Below, in pieces: positions 34,350 through 46,224 of a DNA stretch of 64,000 nt. The DNA lies in assembly GCA_034509495.1 (NCBI GenBank), contig JAVGWO010000026.1, positions 2,999,409 to 3,063,408 of the forward strand, given 5' to 3'. Numbering within the stretch: the stretch's first letter is position 1; each line of letters begins with the position of its first letter. The stretch comes from Acestrorhynchus altus. Its lineage: Eukaryota; Chordata; Actinopteri; Characiformes; Acestrorhynchidae. The translations under genes and the position numbers were made by a program. The notes beneath the pieces were generated by a model that was not told the origin of the DNA, ran no database searches, and saw nothing but the letters and a program-made list of their open reading frames with translations.

Positions 34350-34697
34350 GGCACACAGAGACTGGATCATCCCCATCCTTATCAGCAATATTTGCTGCTC
34401 ACTAAGAACTATAACTTCTACCTCAGTAACTGCTGTTATCATGTACATCTAGATGTTACAGTATGTTACATATCTCTGGCACCTTATTCCCACCACAAAC
34501 ATTTCACTACATTGTACCACTCGGTATTGTACTGTCCTGTCCTGTCTATTAAACCATCTCTTGTTTACTGTATTTATTGTATTTATTGTAATGTTTGCAC
34601 TTTATGTTGTCTTATTGTATTGCTGCTCCATGTTGCACCTTGGTACCTGTACTCGGTTGTAATGACAATAAAAAGCTTTGACTTGACTTGACTTGAC
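34100..34697 (+). mobile_element. L2-like LINE 3' UTR with embedded CA array
   Basis: 'cactggactgtaaccaccca' gcactctacaaactc leads into a CA run, then 'agactggatcatcc', 'tgctgctccatgttgcacc' and the terminal 'gtaatgacaataaaaagc' followed by TTGAC repeats. This is the 3' UTR and tail of a fish L2-like LINE; the ORF is absent. Confidence 0.65.
34261..34347. repeat. (CA)n microsatellite inside LINE 3' UTR
   Basis: CA run with one early GA interruption. Confidence 0.97.
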
Positions 34698-34816
34698 ATA
34701 CGATCCTCCCAACATGAGGAAGGTGAAGACAAGCACATGCCTCCAGCTGGTAAGCAGGATTTAAACATACAATCCTTGTCATGATTCAATTCAATGGGAA
34801 AAAAGCAAGCAAGCAA

Positions 34817-34819
<3 letters not shown>

Positions 34820-34865
<46 letters not shown>

Positions 34866-34895
34866 ACACACACATACACACACACACACACACAC
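34820..34895. repeat. (CA)n microsatellite
   Basis: CA run with two TACA interruptions. Confidence 0.97.
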
Positions 34896-35022
34896 GAAAT
34901 ACAGATAAATCCAGGATTTTTTTTCCATTTATGTCAAACAGCCAGCCAAATAGACAGAATAGTTTCCCCTTAAGGTAGTTATACAGCCTGTAATGTGAAA
35001 GTACTTCCATGATTGCTGTGTC

Positions 35023-35048
35023 CACACACACACACACACACACACACT
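35023..35048. repeat. (CA)n microsatellite
   Basis: Short CA run. Confidence 0.93.
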
Positions 35049-35229
35049 ACGTCTGATCTACCATGATTTAAAGAATTAAAACAAAACACAGAAGAAAGAA
35101 TTGATTTGCATATAAGTCACTCTCTCTATGTGGTGCAGTGAGAGGAAGAGACAAGGAGGAGGGAATTGGGGGCTGTGCTTGTGTGCACCGAACCGTGCCA
35201 TCCTTACTGTGATAGTTAGGTGCATATAC

Positions 35230-35282
35230 ATATACCATTATGCGCTTAGACATTGCAATAAATATGATTTGATTTGATTTGA
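35230..35282 (+). mobile_element. retroposon tail with GATTT repeats
   Basis: 'cattgcaataaatatgattt' followed by gatttgatttga looks like a LINE/SINE polyadenylation signal and short tandem tail; the parent element is not recognised. Confidence 0.35.
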
Positions 35283-35791
35283 AAAACAAATTGCATTCAA
35301 AACACAATAAACAGATGTTGAATTTTAGTTGGAAATCAAAGTCAAAAATACATTTGGTTGACATCATGATCAACATTGAATTACTTAACAACATATCTGG
35401 AAACCAACCACATATCTAACAATGTTAGAATTTCACATTGTGTAGATGTTAACATGGATGTTGGCATGTGACATTTGGAAGTACAAGGACTAATACTATT
35501 GGTTGACTAAAATTGCCATACAAATTAGTTGGAAAATAATTTACCTGGTAAATAGCTGTTATTTTGTTAACTAGGAATGGTTTTCGAAAGCATTTGAACT
35601 GCAGATAAGAGCCAAAGTTTAACCATAACACTATGAAATACAGTTTAACAGCTGCACTTACATTTTACAGCAATAATTCCCTCAATCTGGATGCAGAGCT
35701 GCTATGAAAACATACAGACTGAGCAGCTGTCACTTGAACAGAATATTATGGATCCAGAAGACAACACAGCCACACATCTGTAGTACCATTA

Positions 35792-35794
<3 letters not shown>
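35283..35794. other. unique sequence
   Basis: No feature recognised. Confidence 0.4.
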
Positions 35795-35859
<65 letters not shown>

Positions 35860-35868
35860 TGTGTGTGG
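35795..35868. repeat. (TG)n microsatellite
   Basis: GT run with one TTT interruption near the end. Confidence 0.97.
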
Positions 35869-36008
35869 AGAATAGAGTTAATAGAACGTAAGAAAGACAA
35901 TCACTCAGCACACAGCAGCTTTCAAACCTAATGCTTTCACAAATTCTGGGAAAACTAATTTACTGTTACTACTTTGCACATCCATGGTTGAACATTTTAA
36001 AACTTAAT

Positions 36009-36960
36009 ATCCATGCATCCATTATCTGCTGCTTCTCTGGGGTCCAGCGAAAGTTTAATTCAGGCACTTTTACTTGGGATATCATTCTTTCAGTCCCTAC
36101 CCAAAGCTTATGGCCATAAGTGAGAGTCGGAACGTAGATTGACCGGTAAATTGAGAGCCTTGAATTTTGGCTGATCTCCCTCATCACCACAACAGACCAG
36201 CTTAGAGTCTGCAATACTGAAGATGCTACACCAATCCACATGTCAACCTCCTGCTCCATCTTTCCCTCACTCATGAACAAAATCCCAAGGTACTTGAATT
36301 CCTCCACATGAGGCAGGAACTCAATCCCAACTCGGAGAGGGCATCCCACCCTTTTCTGACTGAGTACCATGGTCTCAGATTTTGAGGTGCTGATTCTCAT
36401 CCAAGCTGCTTCACACTTGGCTGCAAACTGATCCAGCAAGAGTGGGAGGTCAGACTCAATGAAGCCAACAGGATGACATAATCCGCAAAAAGCAGACATG
36501 TAATCCTGGGGCCACCGAATTGGACACCTTATGCCATTTGGCTATGCAGAGAAATTCTCCATAAATAATATGAACAGAATCGGTGACAAAAGGCAGCCCT
36601 GACGGAGTCGGAAACAGTCTGACTTACTGCCTGCCCTGTGAACCAAGCTCCTGCTCTGTTTGAAACAACAGTCTCATCCATCAAAGAGAACCCCAATGTA
36701 CAGGCGAGAGCTAAGAAGCTATTAGCAAGCCCACTTCTGCCCTATGCCTCTCTCCATAGGCAACTGCAGAATAGAACATGGTCTAGCCCCTCTCAAGGAG
36801 ATTGGTTCCAGAGCCTACACTGGGTGTGTCAAGATGAGACCAACTATATCTAGCTGGTATTGCTGAACTTTATGCACCAGTTCAGACTCTTTTCCCACCA
36901 GAGATAATATTCCATGTCCCAAGAACCAGTTTCAGTAACTGAGATCAGAGATCCTGACAA
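36009..36960 (-). mobile_element. Rex3/RTE-like LINE, endonuclease start joined to RT end
   Basis: Minus strand, from 36.95 kb downward. The APE endonuclease start LVLGTWNII and, after a frame shift, KESELVHKVQQYQLDIVGL come first. A jump near 36.69 kb follows, then QGCLLSP (36581-36601; family QGCPLSP), the catalytic box FADY (36478-36489; family FADD), LPLLLDQFAAKCEAAWMRIS, EFKYLGILF and SIYRSIYVPTLTYGHKLWV. After a second small deletion comes the 3' end with a worn GATG-type tail (36011-36020). The plus strand at 36581-36601 matches a conserved site commonly used to detect Rex3 with one difference, as I recall it. The element is dead: middle missing, catalytic D changed to Y. Confidence 0.85.
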
Positions 36961-37489
36961 TGAATTGTCCTGACATTGGTCAAATATATTACAACCTTCA
37001 TATATATAACAATGTCTATGAACACTAATGACCAGCTAGGCAAATACAACTGCATAAGTGACTAAGCACGTGTTGTTGGTGATTAGTTCTGAATCACAAA
37101 CACGGATTTAACTCAGCTTAAAGATTTTGGACAGAGCTTAATTACTCCCTCATTTCAGTAATGAGAGATTTTATACCCCTACTTAACATTTGACATTGTG
37201 TATGATGACCTTAGAATGTACATTTGCTTAAGAGCATCCCACTTCATTGGCATTGGCTTTCTGTGGAGGTTGTAAAAGATGCAGTTATAAATGTCTGCCT
37301 CAGCAATGAATGCACGTTAAAGAAACAAAATTCAGTCTTTCAGAGAGTCTGGATAAATTGTGGACAAATTCAAATGTTGGACTGTTTCAATGTTCAGTTG
37401 TTCAGGCTAGAAAGTGATCAGTTGGGTTACAAATAGCTGAGCATAGACAGTTCATCTTAGAAGTCACTTGAAACACTCCCTGATATTGT
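36961..37489. other. unique sequence
   Basis: No feature recognised. Confidence 0.4.
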
Positions 37490-37925
37490 AGACTGACTTT
37501 ATAATTATATAGCCTAAAAACACATTAGAACCTCAGGGCTGGGCTGATCAATAATAAAGATTGCACAGTGTTCATTTGCGGGAGGTTTATCCTAATAATG
37601 TTTTATTATTAGTGTTTTATTGTTAACAATGTTTTATTTTAAAGTTTAAAGTAAAATAAAAGACTGTATAAAATGTCTTCAGAAAGCGGTTTCATTAAGC
37701 ACAAGATGTCCGCGCTATGTGTCGAACTTAAGCTGTTTATGACCAGGTTTTAGTCTTTAACAGCTAATCTGAAAGGCCATCTTCATTCCATGTAGTCCTT
37801 AATGGTTTTTATACTGGCTTTATAGTAATAGAGCCTAAAAGCATATTGATCTTGCAGTGACGTGTCAAGCTTTATGCTCAGTAATACAGATTCCACATTT
37901 TGTTTGCTTGGAGTTAATCTTAATA
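37490..37925 (+). repeat. old direct duplication, two copies about 315 bp apart
   Basis: Copy one (about 37490-37605) reads 'gactttataattatatagcc' taaaaacacatt ... 'gaggtttatcctaataat'. Copy two (about 37810-37925) reads 'ggctttatagtaatagagcc' taaaagcatatt ... 'gagttaatcttaataaa'. Order and spacing agree with small indels. Confidence 0.5.
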
Positions 37926-37929
37926 AATG

Positions 37930-38464
37930 TATAGTAAAAGTTCAGTTAAATCCTTTCACCACACTACGTGTTCTGCTCTAATTAACACGGATGTAAAACT
38001 TGCAGAAATAATTCAAAGCCCAGAAATAATTCAAGTGAACGCAAGCACTTGGGAAGGAAGTATAATATATTATGCAGGAATTAGGTGTGTAGTTGTGCAC
38101 TCATTTATCCATTCAATTAATACTGAGCAGCACATTAATCATTTCCCTGATTCATTTCTGCGAGTTACTCTCTTTTTTATTCAATTTAAACAAACCTATT
38201 AAGAAGGATTAATGCCTCTGAATGAGAATTTTGGTAGCATTCTTGAAACTCTCCAACTTGTAGGTTTGTTCTGGGGAATGAAATGTGCTAGTCATGATGA
38301 CTGCTTTTCAAGACAGTTCAAAAAAACAGAATTATAAAAATGCATATTGTGCTCTTCATCTGTACAAATATCTCAGAGATAATCCATTTCAGGATTTCTA
38401 TTTAAAGTAATCATTGTCTCTGGTTTTTGCTTCTCATTCATGTTTGTCCCATATGGTTTTTTTT
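37930..38464. other. unique sequence
   Basis: No gene recognised; 38100-38260 is complex and rich in ATTAAT cores. Confidence 0.4.
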
Positions 38465-38590
38465 CTGGTTTTGCGTTGGCTGGAGGGCAGTACACTATAG
38501 TTGAATTTAGTGGCTAATAATTAGCCATTAAACTTTAAGACTTTAAATTTATCAGATTTTCCATATTACGAAAGACTAATTGTAGCCTAG
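38465..38590. other. candidate regulatory island with TAATAATTA palindrome
   Basis: TGGCTAATAATTAGCCA at 38511-38527 is a palindrome apart from its centre and holds paired homeodomain cores. Unique surroundings. Function is inference. Confidence 0.25.
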
Positions 38591-39529
38591 AGGACAACCT
38601 TTCCCATAATCTGACCTCAATGCTGAGGATTAATAGAATTCAGATAGGAGAAGAAGAGAGTATGGAGAACAAACGAGTGCATATTGTATGCAAAAAAGTG
38701 CCAGAACCTTTGTAGCTGATTAGGCCTAAGACTCAGAGGCTTTGTCATGGCTCGGTCATGACCACTTGATGAAAGGATTTCAGCAAGGCCTGCAGTGATA
38801 AAAGGTCTGGTCTCTTTCTCACCATCTCTCACTTTTTTGTGTCACTTTTATGCAGCATCAAATGTATAGAGACTCTACCCAATCATTTTTTATAGATTAA
38901 GGTTAAAATAGAGAGTATAGTAATAGAATATAAATCAGTGCTAGTTGGTACTGATAAAGTACCACAATATTTTTGCAAATACATGAAATCATCAGTTGAT
39001 CAAATAAGTGTTAACATGATAGAAACCATATTTCTATCTGGTTAAGGTTTAGGGCACATTTTCAGAGGAAATGAAAACATTAAAGGTGTCAAAGAGTGCA
39101 TTTAAAGACTTTTTTAAGTTGTGATTTAAGTATGTGATTTACAGGTGAAAAAAGTTCAGATGTCATTTAACAAGCCTACTTAAACCCTCACACACGTTTT
39201 TCTTTTTACCGAGGGCTCCCAAAAACACAAGCTCTGCATTATAATAGCCTAACAGAAGCCAGATGTTATTGTTTTGTTTTAAAATTATAAGATAAATAGT
39301 CTAATTATTAGTCTTAGTGAAATAGTGGCTTCTCCTTAGTCAAGACTGTTACAGAACAGTTTAGGTTTTTGGAATTGGCCCATTATAAATCTCTGATTCT
39401 GGCAGGATTTTCTTTTGAAAGAGTGAGTGTTTTACATACCCAATAATCTCATTTTACTCAATAATCTCATTTTATTATTGGATTTCTGGATTGGAATTGG
39501 ATTGGATTAAGCTCAATAATCAAATTTCT

Positions 39530-39533
<4 letters not shown>
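38591..39533. other. unique sequence
   Basis: No feature recognised. Confidence 0.45.

Positions 39534-39564
<31 letters not shown>
39534..39564. repeat. (TA)n microsatellite
   Basis: AT run of about 15 units. Confidence 0.94.
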
Positions 39565-39567
<3 letters not shown>

Positions 39568-39599
39568 CTAACTCTGATTTCTTTCAGTTATAAGCTGCA

Positions 39600-39780
39600 G
39601 CTCTTCATGGGTAAAGCAGCACGCTTAATACTCCTTCTAATTGCCTGACTCATGTAGACCCAGAGTTTTCTCATTACAAGATTGCCCAAGTACATATAAA
39701 ACATTAATCAGATTACTAAATCTAATTTTCTACAGATCGATTAATTGAGTGCACATAAATGCACTCAGTATATGAGATGC
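39600..39780. mobile_element. family E repeat, second copy
   Basis: 'attaatcagattactaaatc' and 'cagatcgattaattgagtgc' match family E; the end 'aaatgcactcag' is the inverse of the 5335 start. Followed by short repeats of 'atggtatgtcatg'. Confidence 0.5.
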
Positions 39781-39951
39781 ATGGTATGTCATGATATGAT
39801 ATGCTATGGTATGTCATGTATTCCATACTTTAACTCCCCTTTAACTGCAGATTTCTTTGGAACAAAATGACTGTATTTTATTTATATATCATCCCTAGCA
39901 ATATATATATTAATGCTATCGCACCATGCTCTTCAGAAATACAGATATTTA

Positions 39952-39959
39952 AACACACA

Positions 39960-39999
<40 letters not shown>
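39952..39999. repeat. (CA)n microsatellite
   Basis: CA run with one CCA slip. Confidence 0.96.
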
Positions 40000-40001
<2 letters not shown>

Positions 40002-40834
40002 TATTTTGCTCATTTCATCTCCTCCATGCTCCAACGCCCAACCATTACAGCTCCTTGCATTATTAGCTATCATTTCAAGCCGCAGCACCCCTACAGCCCT
40101 GGTGAACACTGTAGCTAATGTGGTGTCGACTCTCTGTATTTCAGTAATATTTCAGACCCAGCAGTGGTCGTGTTCATCCTCTCTTTAAAGAGCACTCTTA
40201 ATAACTCCCCTATAGTCCACACAGTGCAGAGGCATTCACACACTGCTGGCCTCAGAGACACACAAGTCTCTGAAGCAGGTGTGTGACTCCATCAGCATCT
40301 AGAACATGACTAAAACACCGAAGCTGGCTGCCTTTCCATTCAGAACATGATACAAGCACTCTGGTAGATGTCAGATTAACCTTCAGGATTTCTGCTTAGA
40401 GAATTGAAATTCACTGGTTAAAAAATGGATTACATTTCCATGTGAAGCACCTTAGCTGCAATAAAGCGCAATTGTGTTTCAATCTAAAAATGTAAATGAT
40501 TATTTTTATTACACATAAAGACATCTTGGTCACAGGATTGTGGATTTGATAGGCAGGTCTGTTAAGCTGACACCTTTGGGCCTTTAAACAGAGCTCATGT
40601 GAGCTTCACGTGGGTTTCACATGGGTGAAACATAAGATAGGTAGGTTCCAGATGGGCATAGGCTCTGAGTGAGTCCAATGTACAGCCCAAATTAATCTCA
40701 AAATGGGTCCAGTCTAGATTGCAGATTGCAAATTGCAGATGTCAAATGGGCCAAATGGGGCCTATGTTTAACTCCTCCAGAGCACATTAATGAATCTGGT
40801 GGGTGTCCATATGTGGAACCAACATGGAACCTGA
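40000..40834. other. unique sequence
   Basis: No gene recognised. Short direct repeats 'cagattgcaaattgcagat' lie near 40720-40740. Confidence 0.4.
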
Positions 40835-40913
40835 GGACAAAAAAATTCAGATCCATGTTCAAGGAAAAGTTCAAGGGGTGTGAATACTTTTGCAAGCCAC
40901 TATAGTTGTGTAG
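40835..40913 (+). mobile_element. Tc1-like right end, lineage 4
   Basis: 'ggggtgtgaatacttttgca' agccactatag is the right terminal repeat of a Tc1-like family. The rest is missing. Confidence 0.55.
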
Positions 40914-40924
40914 ATAAATACCTG

Positions 40925-41215
40925 AAGTATGGACCCATTGCAAAGTAAGATGTCCAAACGCACATACTCATAGCTTGTCTATTCCTTGGATAAAAGTATT
41001 GTGAATAGAATATGAAATTATTGACACTAAGACTAAATCTAGGAATAGGCTAGATGGGTTTAAGGCCACTCAGCATTGAGCTGTGGAGCAGTTGAACTGT
41101 GATCTCCAGAATCATACTGTTTCATCCAGCACTTTTGGGACGAGTTGGGAAATTGGCAATTCGGTAGGGTGGTGTGGTCATCATCCCAAAACCCTGATGC
41201 TGCTGTCAGTGTATC
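40925..41215 (+). mobile_element. Tc1/mariner-derived MITE, copy 4
   Basis: 'gacccattgca', 'agcttgtctattccttgg' and 'cactcagcattgagctgtgg' agcagttgaactg match the interior of copy 1 (gagctgtggagccgtggaactg at about 570). Confidence 0.6.
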
Positions 41216-41779
41216 CAACCAAATCCATATTGTATCAACAAACAGCAGCTATGATATTCATAATAAACAGACTGGGGTATAACTGGGATACTGAAATGGC
41301 CCAAAATGATTTTTCAAAACACATGTTGCATAAACTTTATTATTAATTATCATAAATCATAAAGTATTGTTCAGGGTCTCTTCAATGTTCTTGGATATGC
41401 AACATTTTCTTTCAGTCATGACAAGATGGCTCTAGAACACTAGATCACTGCTGTTCTGTGATAAACCTTAAATCATTCTTACAGAGAATTACACATGCAA
41501 AAATGCATGTTGCGTTACCTTATTTTAAAAGTACTGTTTTAACTTTTCCTTTTAGTTTTCTTAGCTATGCAAGGTTTTAATTCATCTTAAATGCAATTTT
41601 ACAGAGAATTGCAGTTTTGTTGGACTGTACTTGTATAAAATTAGTTTTAATGTTTTCATTATTATTTGCTTTGTAGTTTAACTTTGAATTTCTTTGTAGT
41701 TTGTTATATTAAAAATATTATAAAATCATTGTCTTTCATCTTTATTTGTAGAAAATTAACTATTGGAACTCTATGCTAA
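41216..41779. other. unique AT-rich sequence
   Basis: No feature recognised. Confidence 0.45.
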
Positions 41780-42490
41780 TGCCATGGGATGTATTAAGAA
41801 AACATTAAAAAAATATATTCTTTGTATAAACTTGACCATGTTTTGATTAAAGGTGTATATTTTGTTTTGTTTATGAGGACTACAAACACTTTACATCTCA
41901 GAATTCCTGTTGAAAACTAATAATTCAGAGTATTTTTGAGAATGCAAGACTTTATTTGTAATGATTAGATTAACAAATATATTTATAATAAGTTCTTCAA
42001 AATATTTGACAATATATTGTCAAAATAAAATAAAATACTACAACCTGAATCTCCTTTATTATTTTAATGTAATGGATCAGTATTATTCCTTCTCAGGAGT
42101 TTTATTTTGAAATTTGAATATATTACAACAAACATTTCCCTCTTTAACCCGATATCATTCATCAGTCCTGCCCCCCTCTTGTGGAGCAGTCAGAGTCTAC
42201 ATGCAGGTTGAGCATGTACATGTGGACAGAGCAGTAAACATGCACTGGAAGACTGCTTTGACATTAAAACTGGGATTTAATTTAGTTGGAATCAAGTGGA
42301 TGCTAGCTGTTTTCTGAACTGGATTACCATTCACACAATAATGAAATTATCACAGTAAGGGCAAAGTTTGTAATTTATGATTACAATTTATTTATGTGTA
42401 TTTTGTCTGTAGGTTACTCTGACCTGAAGTAAAGAAGCCTAGATAACTGCATGTAACTGCCCAAAAAAGTGCAGATCTTGGGTTCTGTTC
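41780..42490 (+). mobile_element. repeat family A, right two-thirds
   Basis: Long copy: 'tttacatctcagaattcc', 'aataaaatactacaacctga', 'gcagtcagagtctacatgca', 'aaaactgggatttaatttag' and 'gcatgtaactgcccaaaaaa' in family order, ending 'gcagatcttgggttct', the right inverted end. Non-coding. Confidence 0.7.
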
Positions 42491-43802
42491 TAATGGGTTC
42501 TAATGCTAGTTGGAATGACTGTTAAAATACACAACCAGTCATTTCTAGACATCTCATTCTGCAAAAACTTGGTAGCAAAAAACACTGAAAAACTATATGC
42601 AGAAATTGTCGTTAAAATGTATGCTTTACTGTTTACAAAATGGGCATGTAAATAGTGTTCCAGTTTGGATCACCAGTTTCACATCTAAGCTAACAATATA
42701 AAAACTACTTAAAAAAAAATCCTATTCTGAAACCACAACCTCAATGTTGGCAAAGACCAAGCAGAGGCTGTACAGAGTGCATCATAGATCACACAGCCAG
42801 AGCAGCAGCCCTATTGGTCAAATGTGAATTCCCGCATCAGAACCAAAAGTTGAACTAAGCAGGTTCGCAGGCAAAGTTTATTCACCAAAAGTTGTTTACA
42901 CAAAGTTCACATGACACAGCAATTCTCTTTGAAATGCAAATGGATACAATCTTAGTTTATACACTATTATTGAACTCATGTTTTTTTTTACGTTCTATTA
43001 TAGCTTGAAGGAAATTTATAGGGTTATATGGTCTCAACATGAAAGATACCAATGGAGATGCATAGCTGGGTATTAGTAGATAACATTAGCTATTCTGTTA
43101 CCCCTGTTAACTTACTTCAACTTGTCTTATACAGTCATGTAATCACAGGTATTAAAAAGTCATTGTTGTAAACTGAATAATTTTGTCATTATTTTAAGTC
43201 TATAGGCAGGGGTAGTTAATGTGTCATGCTCTGTTTTGAACACAAAGCTACAGGACAATAAAGTGAACTGATGTACACTGAATGAGAAAATTCAACTGTA
43301 ATTACCACCCACAGTGAACACCAATCAGGATGCTTTGTCACTCAATTGTGCTCAATTATGTCTATTCCTCACTCACTCCATCTCACTCAAGTCTGATATA
43401 CAGAATTTCAATTTCCAGTATAATGTATGCAGTATTTGGGCAGTAGGGAGCTTCTGTTAATATGTGGGAGAACATTGTATTATTTTCAACTTCAAGCTTG
43501 TTTGACTATCTTAATAAGCTGTGAGCAAAATATCTAAAGCGATGCAAGTTCAGCTTGAATCTGTTTTGTGACTCTGCAGATGTTTTGAAAACATTTTGCA
43601 GTTGATGGAGTTGATGAAGCAATGCATCAAGTGATTATGAATGATAGCCATGATTTTAGCATTTCACTTAATATGCATTAGATTGGGCTGACATGCCAAG
43701 CTGCACATGTGATGTCTGACTGGGGCATCTGCCAGGAGGGCACACATCAAATAAAAAGGCTTTGAATTATAAGGTAAGATACCAGCTAGTGGTGCCCCCA
43801 TG
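42491..43802. other. unique sequence
   Basis: No gene recognised. Confidence 0.45.
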
Positions 43803-43847
43803 TGTGAGAGAAAATCAGAGAGAGAGAGAAAGAGAGAGAGAGAGATC
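43803..43847. repeat. impure (GA)n tract
   Basis: Purine tract of GA units with AAAA and CAG interruptions. Confidence 0.85.
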
Positions 43848-45087
43848 AGTACTGTACTACCGTTCTCTTTCGTTCTCTCTCTCTTTCCCCATGAGCACTT
43901 TGGCGAACAAATGCCAAATGATCACGCTTCTGTGAGCACCATCTGCCAGCACATGCACTCAAAGCGCCACTCTCCTCCACTCCCTCTCACTCCATCACTC
44001 TTTCTATTTGTCTTCTTTCCTCTCAATCTCACCCTTTTTGTTACATGTTCCATTTCTTTATCCATCTGTTTCTCCCTACACTTTGCTCCATTTTATCAGT
44101 CGCAGGATCTTAACTCTATGGTTTTCTTTGTTTTCCGCCTTCTTCTGCAGTGTGCAAGAAGCTCTGTTATCATACCTCATTCTAATCACTACTTTTCTCT
44201 CTCTCACTCTCTTTCTCCTCCATCCATTAACCCAAACAACTGGCAGGAGGGGGTTCCTTCTTTACTTTAAACTAAGATGGATGGTAATGCCGGAAGGCTG
44301 GCATCAACACCCAGCCTTTAAAAGCAAGTGTAATGAATGTTCACAATAATTCCTTGCAGAGAGAGAAAAATAAACAACAACAAAAACAAAACAGTCACAT
44401 TATCCAAGAGATAGTAACAATCTTCATTCTCTCTTTTTTTTTCACATTTTTGCAAGTTCATGCCAGAATATGTTTGCTGCAGTTTTGTTGATAGACTTGA
44501 TTTTTGGCTGTAGGGGCTCAGCTCTATCTTGCTAATCTGGTTGCAGCACAGTGCTTCTCCAGACAAGGCTTGGCACTGGGCCTAACTGGCTTGAATCCCC
44601 AGGCTCAGTTGTCATAGAGCAGTCCTCTGTTGCTCTCTGCTATGGATGCTCCCCTATCAGCCCTTACACTCACACTCGCAGCCTGTAAATATGAGGAATA
44701 AAGCTTGCTAACATATAGCCAGCTACTTTACTGCCTTACCCACATGACACTTAGAAAACTGAGGTCATATCTTTGGTGGCTGGGGTTAAAATCTAATCTA
44801 CACCAACATACTTTCTCTTGTAAATGTCAAGTTCCTTAGTGCGAGGTACAAACTGTCATAAAAAGGAAGGAAAAACAGGTTTTGAATGGTCTGCTATTGC
44901 TTGGCATTGCATAAACAATAGGTCAGTCATATGTGGTTAAAAAAGGCCTTATGTAAACATCTGTGCTGTGAAGTTTGGGCCAGCACCACGATAAGTACAA
45001 AGGCTTTCAGTTTAACTAAATTACTCTGTCGTCTAAGAACATCCTAGTATCATATTTTCTAAATTGAGTAGCTTTGAGTAATAGAAA
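43848..45087. other. unique sequence, CT-rich at first
   Basis: 43860-44240 is pyrimidine-rich, which is why open frames of 113-156 codons appear over it. They have no motif. Confidence 0.45.
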
Positions 45088-45479
45088 CTTTAGCAACCCG
45101 AGATCTGCACTGCGGGCAGTTGCATGCCGTTTTCTAGGTTTCATATCTCATGATCAGAGTAACCTACAGACATGAAACACAATGGTGGACTCATAACTGT
45201 GAGATGAAAATGTTAGTCAGTAATCCAGTTTGGAAAACAACTGAAATTGAAACTGTTTTCAGCTGAATTAAATTCCAGTTTAAATGCCAAAAGAGTCTTT
45301 CAGTGTGTGTTTACTGCTCTGACCACGTGTACATGCTCACCATCCATGCAGACTCTGACTGATCTGTGAGAGTCGGTGGGGCTAACAATGTCACTGACCG
45401 GATGTCACTTTTTTTTATCCATCACAATGTTCAAATTTGGTACTGGTCCCAAACCCGGATAAATGGTGAGGATTGTGTC

Positions 45480-45600
45480 AGTAAGAGCATCCGGCGTAAA
45501 ACTTATTATAATGTGAATCATAAATATAACTGCAATACCAGATTGGAGGCAGATGATCCGCTGTGGCGACCCCTAAAGGGAGCAGCCGAAAAAGAAGAAA
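45480..45600 (+). mobile_element. SINE/LINE tail inserted in family A
   Basis: 'agagcatccggcgtaaaac' and 'gatgatccgctgtggcgacc' cctaaagggagcagccg are the 3' end of a common teleost retroposon. Confidence 0.7.
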
Positions 45601-45641
45601 TGTTCAAATTTGAAAATAAAATTCTTGAGAATGGCTAATAC

Positions 45642-45733
45642 CAATAAATGAATAAATAAAATCAAATAAATAAATTAATAATAGTAGTAATAATAATAAT
45701 AACAATAACAATAATAATAATAACAACAACAAC

Positions 45734-45767
<34 letters not shown>

Positions 45768-45768
45768 T
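45642..45768. repeat. compound AAAT/AAT/AAC microsatellite
   Basis: Mixed run of AATA, TAA and CAA units following the retroposon tail. Confidence 0.95.
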
Positions 45769-46224
45769 TGTTAATGTTATTATTATGAAATATTCAACGT
45801 TCTTTATCTTTTTCATTTATTTTTTTTGGACTGTAAAAAATTGAGAAGATGTGTGACATATATGTCTCCTATAAATATTTTGTAATGTTTTGGAAAATAA
45901 TTAAACTACCAACATATCCTGCAGAATCCTAGGGTTCTAAAGGTTTAAAAGCAACAACAGCAGGCATCTCTTTTCTCTTTGCCCTTTGGGTCTGGAAGAA
46001 TAAAACATCACTACTGCTACGTCCCTCATCCAGAATTGCTAACACAGCCTTGGCATGTTGGCTACCATCCTTGTTAGCACTTGACCCATTAATGCCACAT
46101 CATGTGAATGAAACATATCACTATCCTCTAGTCTCTTGTCTAAGATTTCCTTTCAAGCATAGATCATCTTTGTGTAAAGTCGTACACTATGAAAAATTAA
46201 TACACAACCAGCTTCCAAACTGTC

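Larger units (their letters stand above)
45088..45943 (-). mobile_element. repeat family A, copy with both ends
   Basis: The only copy in which both ends are visible. The right end reads CTTTAGCAACCC (45088-45099) and the left end GGGTTCTAAAGG (45932-45943), inverted relative to each other. In between, in reverse family order: 'cgagatctgcactgcgggca', 'ttaaattccagtttaaatgc', 'atgctcaccatccatgcaga', then an inserted SINE tail (45480-45600) and AAT/AAC array (45642-45768), then 'gtctcctataaatatttt'. No coding capacity. TTTAA follows the left end. It is non-autonomous and old. Superfamily: piggyBac is possible from the TTAA seen beside two other copies. Confidence 0.65.

Noticed and set aside
34107..34691. 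194-codon plus-strand open frame
   Set aside because: LINE 3' UTR with a CA array read through as HTHTHT.
36009..36960. Active Rex3 element
   Set aside because: Middle missing, frame shifts, FADD changed to FADY.
43800..44349. 156- and 113-codon overlapping frames
   Set aside because: They result from a pyrimidine-rich stretch with few stops; Ser/Phe/Leu-rich with no homology I recognise.
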